From: Aureococcus anophagefferens
Lineage: Eukaryota > Sar > Pelagophyceae > Pelagomonadales > Pelagomonadaceae
Length of the DNA stretch: 13,571 nt
Direction of reading: 5' to 3'
Assembly: GCF_000186865.1 (NCBI RefSeq)
Contig: NW_008705576.1
Coordinates: forward strand, 706,603-720,173
In this document: positions 7,342 through 13,571 of the stretch, piece after piece
Position numbering within the stretch: position 1 is the first letter of the stretch
Layout: every line of letters begins with the position of its first letter
Position numbers and translations under genes: made by a program
The notes under the pieces: model-generated
Told to the model about the DNA's origin: nothing
Database searches by the model: none
What the model saw: only the letters and a program-made list of their open reading frames with translations

Positions 7342-9436
7342 GTGTCGAGCCAGGCCGCCCGGGGCCAGTCGCGGTGCTCGTCGAGCCACGCGTTCTCCGG
7401 CTGGCCGCGCGCGAACGCGTCGCCGAGGCTGTCGCACTCGGGCCGCGCGAGGCCGTGGTCCGCGCAGAACTCCTCGGCCTTGGCGCGCGCGTCGTCCCAG
7501 GCGGCGACGGTGACGACGCGGGGGAAGTCGTCGACGGTCACGGGGAAGTGGGCCTCGTCGACGAAGTTGACCATCTCGCGCGTCGTCACGACCCTGGCGG
7601 CGTCGGCCTCCATGAGCAGCAAATCCTCGCACTTGGGGCGGAACATGGCCAGCACGCGGTCGCAGATGCGCCTGCGGACCCTCGCCGCGCGGCACCGCTC
7701 CTCGAGCGCGAAGTCGAACGCCGCGACGTCGAGCCCCCCCGTCGCGGGGTCGCGCGCGCACTCCGCGACGACTTCGAAGGAGCGCTTCCGCTCGAGCTCC
7801 TCGGGCGTGGAGAAGAGGTTCGTGATGGCGTAGGTGCCGCGCCGGTGCGACTCGGATCTCGCGAGCGCGATGTCGACGTCGAGCTCCGCGCGCGACCGCG
7901 CGTCGAGCGACCGGCAGCCCTCGCCGCCGCCGAACAAGCCCGCGAGGTGGCCGCCGCGGTGCGCGAGGGCGTGCGCCGGCACGTCGGACCGGTCCGCGTC
8001 GCAGGCGAAGTACTTCTTCGCGCCGCCGCCGCCGCCGAGCTCGGCGTTGACGAGCTCGAAGTGGCCGACGCCCGCGTCGATGAGGCGCTGGAGCCGCGCC
8101 TTCTCCGTGTAGAAGGACGTGTTGTAGATGGGCGCCTCGATGTAGGCCTCGAGCTTGCGCGCGACGGCGTCGACGCCGCCGAAGGACGACAGGTGCCAGC
8201 CCGCGTCGAGGACGGCCTTGCGGCCGAGCGCGGGGCTCCGGTCGCCGCGCGTGGACCGGCGCCAGTCGCTGCCCGTCCGCGCGGCGCCGCCGGCGCCGCC
8301 GACGCCGAGCATGGACGCCTCGACGAGCACGGCGCCCTCGCGCGCGACGTGGCCCCACTGCTTCGGCGACCGCCACCTGTGAGGAAATCGACCGCTGGTT
8401 TGGGACGTCCCGACCAAACTGGTCCGAAACGGTCGCATACGCGCACATTGAAGTCGGGTGGAAGATTCGAGTCCCGCGCGGACCGCCGCCGGAAGTCGTA
8501 GACGTGCCAGTTCATCTCGGACCCGAGGGGCAGGAGCGCGTCGACGCTCCCGAGCTCGGCGTCGAGGAACTCGGCGCAGCGCAGGATCGTCGCGAGGCGC
8601 GTCGACCGCCAGATCTCGTCCGCGTCGCTCACGAGCGCCAGGTCGCGCGGCGCGGCGCCCGCGGCTTCGAGCGCCGCGGCCGCGGCGTCGCGCTGCCACT
8701 CCTCGCGCAGGATCGCCGCCTCCGTCGCCGACAGGGACGCCTCCAGGTCCGCGCCGAGGCTCAGGTTCGCCACGTGGCCCCGCACGCGCGGCGCGAACTG
8801 GCCAAAGTCCGCGGCCTGCGAGAAACCGTCGCGCCACGCGAGCTCCTTGGGGCCGCCGCTGTGCGTCGTCGACCCCTCGACGGGCACGAAGACGTCGACG
8901 ACGTCGTCGTGCTCCCGCAGCCGCACCTCGAGGACGTCGCGCTCGTTGAAGAAGGGGAAGACGTCGAAGACGCGCCGCGAGTTCAGCGCCGGCGGCGCGT
9001 CGCGCGCGAGCGCGGCGCAGCCGTCGACGTCCGTCGCGACGAAGTCGAGGGCCAGCACGCCGAAGAGCGGCGCGCGGGCCGGGTCGCCGGGCGCCGCGAC
9101 CCAGAACTCGAGCGCGCACGCGAACCAGCCGACGTGGCCGGCCGACTGAAGGTTCGCGCGCATGGAGAACGTGCTCGCGGCCGCGCTGCCCTGGGCGCCC
9201 CAGCCGCCCTCGCAGTGCTCGCTCCGGTCGCCGAGGGTCAGCGCGAAGCAGACGACGACGGCCGGCGGCGCGCCGCCCGGGGCGCGCAGGGCCGGCGCGC
9301 CGTCGGCGGGGGCGTCGCCGTAGACCGCGGCGATGTGGATCTCGTCGGTGACGACGACGCCGCCGCGCGGCGGCGACTCCACGCGCCAGAACTGCGCCGC
9401 CGCGAGCGGCAGGGCCGCGACGAGGAGGCGCAGCAT
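7338..9436 (-). CDS. GT17-type N-acetylglucosaminyltransferase-like protein, two exons
   Basis: Exon 1 is 9436-8484 and exon 2 is 8376-7338, giving 663 residues. MLRLLVAALPLAAAQF is a signal peptide. Residues about 17-150 form an unrecognised, probably beta-rich, lumenal domain. GT17 (MGAT3, bisecting-GlcNAc transferase) features follow: VFDVFPFFNERDVLEVRLRE with Asn164-Glu165, VDVFVPVEGSTTHSG, a conserved W..E...R stretch, and SDADEI with the likely catalytic or metal-binding acidic residues at 271-274. In exon 2 comes AGWHLSSFGG (Trp378-His379) and the YIEAPIYNTSF region. The remaining C-terminal ~200 residues are an extension I do not recognise. Each half alone has a long frame; only splicing joins the family motifs. 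Expected to act in the secretory pathway on glycoprotein glycans. Divergent from the RelA/SpoT-like gene and convergent with the LRR-GT61 gene. Confidence 0.82.
8377..8483 (-). other. Inferred 107-bp intron of the GT17 gene
   Basis: On the minus strand the donor reads CG|GTCCGC and the acceptor TTTCCTCACAG|GTGG, with a good pyrimidine tract. Joining them completes an Arg codon and gives ...YDFRRR-WRSPKQWGHVA. The length is not a multiple of three, so an unspliced message would change frame. An alternative that also keeps frame is AAT|GTGCGC (8446) to GCAG|TGG (8358), 89 bases. I prefer the first for its acceptor and for the protein join, but cDNA would decide. Confidence 0.65.
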
Positions 9437-9599
9437 TTCAGGCGTTGGGGGCTGCCGCCATGCTCGCTACCGCGAGTAAATGAAGCGTGTTGGCGTTCAA
9501 GTTGAACAAACGGGGATAGCATGTTTTTGGCTGGGCTGCGGCGTCCCTGCTGCCCGTCGATGGTCAACTCTTGGGACGCCTGAGCGCGCACACCTGTCC
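9437..9599. promoter_or_regulatory. Short divergent promoter region with uORF and palindrome
   Basis: Between the GT17 start and the preferred RelA/SpoT-like start there are 163 bases. A 13-base palindrome gttcaa-g-ttgaac lies at 9495-9507, a possible transcription factor site. On the plus strand an ATG at 9460 in a strong context (gccgcc before it) opens a seven-codon frame (MLATASK) ending at tga 9481-9483. That stop overlaps another ATG at 9480, which is in frame with the downstream gene. If transcribed, this arrangement could modulate translation. Confidence 0.4.
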
Positions 9600-11468
9600 A
9601 TGGGATCCGCCGTGAGCACGGCGCAGCAGCCTCTGGCGGAGGTCGACATCAAGAACGAGATTGGTGTGCTCTACGACGTAGAGGCGCAGCAGGCCTTCGA
9701 CGCGGCCAAGAAGGGCGACGTCGTCGCGTGGCCAAAGGTCCAGGCCTACGCCGAGGCGCACAGCCTCCTCGATCCCAAGGCCGTGCTGTTCAAGAACCTG
9801 AGGCAGTTCAAGATCGCCCGCGAGCAGATCGAGACCATCTACGACGAGCACTTCTCGGGCGCGGTCTGCGAAATCACGTGGCGCGGCGCAGACCTCGGCG
9901 ACGACTCGCGCCAGTGCGCGCTGAACGGCGCGCCCGCGGAGACGCTCGACGAGCTGTACGCGGTCGCGGAGAAGGCCTTGAAAAAATACGCGGAGGTTAT
10001 GACCGCCGCGTGCCCGAGCGGCGCCGTCCTGATGCTCGCGCCGCTCAAGGGGCTCGCGCGCGCCGAGGCCAAGGCGCGGAACGAGTACGCGAAGAATACG
10101 GCGCCGGCGACGTCGTGGCTCTTCGACGTCGTGCGCGGCTCGGTCATGTGCGCGACCGAGGACGAGATCGTGGGGTTGTATGCGGCGCTCGACGCGGACC
10201 CGCGCGTCGACATCGTGCGGACCAAGAACCGGTTCAACCCGCCCTGCTTCAACGGCTATCGCGACATTCTCATGAACGTGGCGGTGCGCGTCCAGGGCGA
10301 CTCGGGCGGGATCGTGCATCTCTGCGAGCTCCAGATCCACCACGCCGCGATCAAGGAGTCGGAGCCCATGCACAAGAGCCACGTGACCTACGAGTTCTTC
10401 CGGGAGTTTTTCCTCGGCAACGCGGACGCCGTCGAGCAGCGCCTCAACATGCTCTGCGCGCTGCCCGTCGCCGATGCGGAGAACGTCGAAGACCTCGTGG
10501 GCCGCGTGCTCGGCTCCGACCGCGCGTCGGACACGACGCTGCTCTTGGAGTTGGCGGCGCTGCTCGAGTCGATTGCGGAGCACGCGAGCAGGGTGCGCGT
10601 CCAGGAGAAGGTTCTGGAGATCAAGGAGCGCGAGTTTGGGCCCGATCACGCGCACGTGGCCGGCGCGCTGACGAACCTCGGGAGCGCGTACGGCTCCCTC
10701 GGTGACAACGCCAAGAGGCGCGACCTCCTCGAGCGCGCGCTCGCGATCCGGGAGCGCGAGTACGGCCGCGACCACGTCCAGGTGGCCATCGCGCTGAAGA
10801 ACCTCGGGAACGCGTACGGCTCCCTCGGCGGCACGGCTAAGAGGAGGCGCGACCTCCTGGAGCGCGCGCTCGCAATCGAGGAGCGCGAATACGGCCGCGA
10901 CCACATCAAGGTGGCCAGCACGCTGGTTTTTTTAGGGGACACGTACGGCGACCGCGGCGACTACGCCAAGGCGCGCGACGTCCTCGAGCGTGCGCTCGCG
11001 ATCAACGAGCGCGAGTACGGCCGCGACCACGTCGCGGTGGCCGTTACGCTGACGAACCTCGGGGTCGCGCGCGGCTCCCTCGGCGACAACGGGAAGAAGC
11101 GCGACCTCCTCGAGCGCGCGCTTGCGATCTTCGAGCGCGCGCTCGGGCGAGACCACGTGCAGGTGGCCCACACGCTGAACCGCCTCGGGACCGCGCACGG
11201 CGACCTCGGCGACGCGGCGAAGAAGCGCGAGCTCGTCGAGCGCGCGCTCGCGATCCAAGAGCGCGAGTACGGCCGGGACCACTTGAAGGTGGCCTACACG
11301 CTGATGAACCTCGGGAACGCGTACGGCGACCTCGGCGACGCGGCCAAAGCGCGCGAGCTCCTCGAGCGCGCGCTCGCGATTTTCGAGCGCGAATACGGCC
11401 GCGACCATCCGAAAACCGCGTATTGCGCCGCGCGGCTCGAAAAAAACGCGCAGCAGTTACTGTGCTGA
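9600..11468 (+). CDS. RelA/SpoT-like nucleotidyltransferase domain fused to TPR array
   Basis: A 622-residue protein from the ATG at 9600 (an in-frame ATG at 9480 would add 40 residues). MGSAVSTA fits an N-myristoylation signal, which favours the 9600 start. Residues about 50-290 resemble the RelA/SpoT synthetase fold: a basic helix (LKGLARAEAKARNEY), FDVVRGSVM with Asp176 and Arg179, KNRFNPPCFNGYRDI with Gly219-Tyr-Arg-Asp, and CELQIHH with Glu243, arranged like the D.(V).G.RI, GYRS and VEIQIRT elements of (p)ppGpp synthetases. The segment HVTYEFFREFFLG follows. From about residue 333 to the end there are seven TPRs of 42 residues of kinesin-light-chain type (LERALAI.EREYGRDH..VA.TL.NLG.AYG.LGD.AK). 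No HD hydrolase domain is seen. Family assignment rests on motif order only; (p)ppGpp synthesis is unproven. Probably membrane-tethered in the cytosol if myristoylated. Confidence 0.75.
   Translation: MGSAVSTAQQPLAEVDIKNEIGVLYDVEAQQAFDAAKKGDVVAWPKVQAYAEAHSLLDPKAVLFKNLRQFKIAREQIETIYDEHFSGAVCEITWRGADLGDDSRQCALNGAPAETLDELYAVAEKALKKYAEVMTAACPSGAVLMLAPLKGLARAEAKARNEYAKNTAPATSWLFDVVRGSVMCATEDEIVGLYAALDADPRVDIVRTKNRFNPPCFNGYRDILMNVAVRVQGDSGGIVHLCELQIHHAAIKESEPMHKSHVTYEFFREFFLGNADAVEQRLNMLCALPVADAENVEDLVGRVLGSDRASDTTLLLELAALLESIAEHASRVRVQEKVLEIKEREFGPDHAHVAGALTNLGSAYGSLGDNAKRRDLLERALAIREREYGRDHVQVAIALKNLGNAYGSLGGTAKRRRDLLERALAIEEREYGRDHIKVASTLVFLGDTYGDRGDYAKARDVLERALAINEREYGRDHVAVAVTLTNLGVARGSLGDNGKKRDLLERALAIFERALGRDHVQVAHTLNRLGTAHGDLGDAAKKRELVERALAIQEREYGRDHLKVAYTLMNLGNAYGDLGDAAKARELLERALAIFEREYGRDHPKTAYCAARLEKNAQQLLC
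10600..11420 (+). repeat. 126-bp coding repeat array (TPR units)
   Basis: About seven units with a 126-base period, each one TPR, recognisable by cgcgacctcctcgagcgcgcgctcgc-like segments. One unit carries an extra Arg codon (AKRRRDLL, near 10841-10855). Around 10927 one unit holds a run of seven T and the codon tta, out of keeping with the GC-rich surroundings but still in frame. Confidence 0.8.
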
Positions 11469-11502
11469 AGCTGCGGCTCTAGTGCTACCCGCGCTCGTCT
11501 TC

Positions 11503-12735
11503 TTAGCAGAACCGCGCCGGGTCGAAGTTGCGCAAATCGAGCGTCTTCGCGTCGCCGGTCGCGACGAGGTTCGCGAGCGCTTCGCCCGTCGCGGGACCCA
11601 AGAGAATGCCCCAGCAGCCGTGGCCCGTGCCGACGAACGCGCCCCTTCGTCCCGGCACCGCGCCGACGACCGGGACGCCGTCGGGCGCCGTGGGGAGGTG
11701 GCAGGCCTGCTTGTGGTTCACGCGCGCGTTTCGGAGGTCCGACGACACGACGTTCATGGCGGCGACGAGCCGGTCCGTGACGTCGGCGCGCACCTCCGTC
11801 TCGCCCGGGAGGTCTCGGACGACCGCGGGCGGGTCGGGAAATCCCGTGACGTAGGTCTCGCCGTCGCCCCGCGGGTAGACCTCCGGGTCGCCGAGCCCCT
11901 GAAAAAAGACGGCCTGATTGAGCACGCGCGGGCTCTGGAGGAGCACCGCGTGGTACTTGGTCCCGACGACGGGCGGCAGCCCCGCGAGGCCCCAGCCCGT
12001 CTCGTCCTCGGCGCCGCGGAGGCCGAGCGGCTCCGTCGCCGGGCGCCCCAGCGCGTGGCTCCAGGGCCCCAGGCAGAGCACGACGGCGTCGGCCTCGAGC
12101 GTCGACCCGTCCTGCAGCTGGAGGCCGACGACGGACCCGCCCGCGTCGAGCGCGAGGCCCGCGGCGACGCCGTCGACGACCGCCGCGCCCGCGAGCTCCC
12201 GGGCGCCCGCGACGAGCGCCTCGCAGAGCTTGCGCGGGTGCACCTGCGCGATCGTCGACTCGTCGCCCATGGGCCGCGCGCCGAGCACGCCGCCGTCGGC
12301 CCACTCCACGTGCTCGAGCTTGGCGTTCGACGGCGGGCGAAGCGCGTCGCCTTCGCGCGCCGCGACGGCCGCGCACGTGAGGCGCCGGTAGTCCGTCGGG
12401 CCCCAAGGAGCGAGCTCGTCGCCGAGGCGCGCGTGCAGGTCGAAGGACCGCCGCGTGAGCCGCTCCGTCGCGGAGCCGTCGTTCCAGTCCCTCGCGAGGA
12501 AGCCGCCCGCGCGGCCCGACGCGGCCGCGGCGACGCCCTTGCGGTCGACGATGGTGCAGCCGATGCCGTGCTCCTTGGCCAGGAAGTAGGCCGTGCTGCA
12601 GCCGATGACGCCGCCACCAGCGATCACGACCTTTGGCTTCGGCGCCGCCAGCGCCGCCATCGCCGGCAGGCCCGCGACCAGGAGCAGCAGCCAACACCCA
12701 GGAATCGCGCCCAGATTTACGCCGCGGAGCGGCAT
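11503..12735 (-). CDS. FAD-dependent oxidoreductase of the DAO family
   Basis: A 410-residue protein from the ATG at 12735. MPLRGVNLGAIPGCWLLLLV is a hydrophobic leader (signal peptide, or the first part of a plastid-targeting presequence). A Rossmann FAD-binding motif follows, VVIAGGGVIGCSTAYFLA with GGGVIG at 40-45, then TIVDRKG with the ribose-binding acid and ASGRAGGFLA. The C-terminal FAD contact is GTGHGCWGILLGPATGEALA (about 369-388). The GHGCWGI form is typical of the glycine/sarcosine-oxidase-like branch that includes yeast TDA3 and plant homologues, rather than of D-amino-acid oxidase proper. It probably oxidises a small amine or amino acid; the substrate cannot be read. It is convergent with the RelA/SpoT-like gene (34 bases apart) and divergent from the Cache-sensor gene (93 bases). 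The frame extends upstream to 13332 only as antisense to the neighbour. Confidence 0.88.
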   Translation of the reverse strand: MPLRGVNLGAIPGCWLLLLVAGLPAMAALAAPKPKVVIAGGGVIGCSTAYFLAKEHGIGCTIVDRKGVAAAASGRAGGFLARDWNDGSATERLTRRSFDLHARLGDELAPWGPTDYRRLTCAAVAAREGDALRPPSNAKLEHVEWADGGVLGARPMGDESTIAQVHPRKLCEALVAGARELAGAAVVDGVAAGLALDAGGSVVGLQLQDGSTLEADAVVLCLGPWSHALGRPATEPLGLRGAEDETGWGLAGLPPVVGTKYHAVLLQSPRVLNQAVFFQGLGDPEVYPRGDGETYVTGFPDPPAVVRDLPGETEVRADVTDRLVAAMNVVSSDLRNARVNHKQACHLPTAPDGVPVVGAVPGRRGAFVGTGHGCWGILLGPATGEALANLVATGDAKTLDLRNFDPARFC

Positions 12736-12828
12736 CTCTGCGGCACCATCTGCGCTCGGGATTCGTTGACGCCCTCGTGCCGCTTTGTGGAAAGACAAGA
12801 GTTTGGGCAGCCCTCGGTCGACTCCGCC
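12736..12828. promoter_or_regulatory. 93-bp divergent promoter region
   Basis: The FAD oxidoreductase (-) and Cache-sensor (+) starts are only 93 bases apart, so both 5' untranslated regions and core promoters must share this stretch, or overlap the opposite gene. I see no TATA box or clear symmetric site. Its placement makes a bidirectional promoter likely. Confidence 0.45.
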
Positions 12829-13571
12829 ATGGCGGCGCGCCTCGCCGCGCTGGTCGGCGCCGTCGCGCTGCCCGCCGCCGTCCCCTCGTCGAGCTACTAC
12901 GCCGTGCAGGACTCCATGATGCAGGTCAAGGTCTCCATCGTCGGGGTCATGGAGTCGCCCTGGCCCGCGGTGCGGATGATCGCGGCGTCCATCGAGACGG
13001 GGATGAGCACGAGCGAGTCGTCGCTGGCGCACGTCACCTACGTCAGCCTGGCGGGCATGCGGGACGCCACTAGCTTCTACATGATCTACGTCGGCCTCGA
13101 GGCCGACGGCACGTTCCTCGGGTACTACAACGACGGCTTCGGGCCGACGGGGAACGTGTCCTACACCTACGTGGACGGCGGCGCGTGCGCGTGGAACTAC
13201 ACGAAGGCCTGCGGCGAGAATTTCCCCTGCGACGCCGCGGCGGACACGTGGCTCGCGACGACGCCGCCCTGCCGCGAGTTCTACGTCATCGACCAAGTCT
13301 CCGGCACGCCCGCGTGCGCGAACATCACGCACGGCGCCTGCGGCGGCTTCATCGACATGCGCGGCTGCGAGAACGCGAGCCTCAAGTCCGCGACCTACGA
13401 CCCCCGCATGCGGCCCTGGTACGTTTCGGCCAAGGCCTCGGACGCCGACGCGCTCTGGAGCGACATCTACTCCTTCGCGACGGGCGAGGAGATGGGCATC
13501 ACGGCGACGCAGAAGGTGTATTGGGCGGCGAGTTCTACGGCGTCGTCGCGGCGGACTTCGTGCTGACGCAG
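12829..13571 (+). CDS. Cache-domain sensor protein, partial, with apparent frameshift
   Basis: The ATG at 12829 begins MAARLAALVGAVALPAAVPS, a signal peptide or first membrane anchor. The rest is an extracellular sensor domain of dCache type: paired cysteines, four N-glycosylation sequons (NVS, NYT, NIT, NAS) and the hallmark YDPRMRPWY at 190-198, followed by WSDIYSFATGEEMGITATQKVY. The literal frame then reaches a stop at 13564-13566. One frame over, the sequence reads GGEFYGVVAADFVLTQ, which is what a Cache domain has next, so one base seems to be missing near 13519-13526. The gene continues past the right edge. Cache proteins of this kind are usually membrane receptors with a cyclase, kinase or phosphatase output; that part lies outside. 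Divergent from the FAD oxidoreductase gene. Confidence 0.82.

Noticed and set aside
7586..8483. Continuation of GT17 exon 1 in its own frame past the donor site
   Set aside because: After about residue 320 it becomes Arg/Ser-rich without homology, while the GT17 motifs resume in the exon 2 frame, so splicing explains it better.
9564..11408. Two long minus-strand frames (9564-10904 and 10932-11408)
   Set aside because: Antisense shadows of the RelA/SpoT-like-TPR gene, with repeat periodicity copied from the TPR units.
11482..12828. Long plus-strand frame leading into the Cache gene
   Set aside because: Antisense to the FAD oxidoreductase, with Arg/Ala-rich content. The real N-terminus is the signal peptide starting at 12829.
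12736..13332. Upstream extension of the FAD oxidoreductase frame
   Set aside because: It lies antisense to the Cache gene, and the hydrophobic leader starting at 12735 directly precedes the FAD-binding motif.
1..13571. CRISPR arrays, tRNA or rRNA genes, bacterial operon signals
   Set aside because: None seen. The repeats present are coding arrays, a two-copy minisatellite and a dispersed gene-start fragment, without CRISPR-type spacing.

Overview
The window looks like nuclear DNA of a very GC-rich, gene-dense eukaryotic microalga. A stramenopile of the pelagophyte kind (Aureococcus-like) is my best guess. The reasons are a eukaryotic-type ribonucleotide reductase large subunit, a glycosyltransferase gene split by a short spliceosomal-type intron, secretory signal peptides, N-glycosylation sequons, ARM, LRR and kinesin-light-chain-type TPR arrays fused to enzyme domains, and no bacterial operon structure. 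The species call is inference; no database search was possible.

Layout, left to right. At 1-763 a minus-strand hypothetical gene runs off the left edge. At 764-1476 there is a divergent intergenic region with copy 1 of a ~95-bp dispersed repeat. At 1477-3144 (+) is a ribonucleotide reductase large subunit whose homology stops abruptly at residue 457, exactly where a two-copy 51-bp tandem repeat begins; the last ~40% of the enzyme is absent. At 3199-5442 (+) is a protein kinase with a DLG (not DFG) motif fused to ARM repeats, two of them almost identical at DNA level. At 5443-5694 is a spacer with copy 2 of the dispersed repeat. At 5695-7341 (+) is an LRR array fused to a GT61-type glycosyltransferase. 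At 9436-7338 (-) is a secreted or Golgi GT17-type glycosyltransferase with one intron; it converges on the GT61 gene and the two stop codons overlap by four bases. At 9600-11468 (+) is a RelA/SpoT-like nucleotidyltransferase-fold domain fused to about seven 42-residue TPRs, with a possible myristoylation N-terminus. At 12735-11503 (-) is a FAD-dependent oxidoreductase with a signal or transit peptide. At 12829-13571 (+) is the start of a Cache-domain sensor, cut by the right edge and carrying an apparent one-base frameshift.

The genes do not form one pathway. Two are glycosyltransferases of different families placed tail to tail. Three are enzyme-plus-repeat fusions of a sensor or signalling style (kinase-ARM, LRR-GT61, RelA/SpoT-like-TPR). 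One is an extracellular sensor. The most unusual items are the RelA/SpoT-like-TPR protein, the LRR-GT61 fusion, the truncated RNR joined to a minisatellite, and a dispersed repeat that contains the translation start of the LRR-GT61 gene. GC richness makes many antisense frames open; I treated those as shadows.
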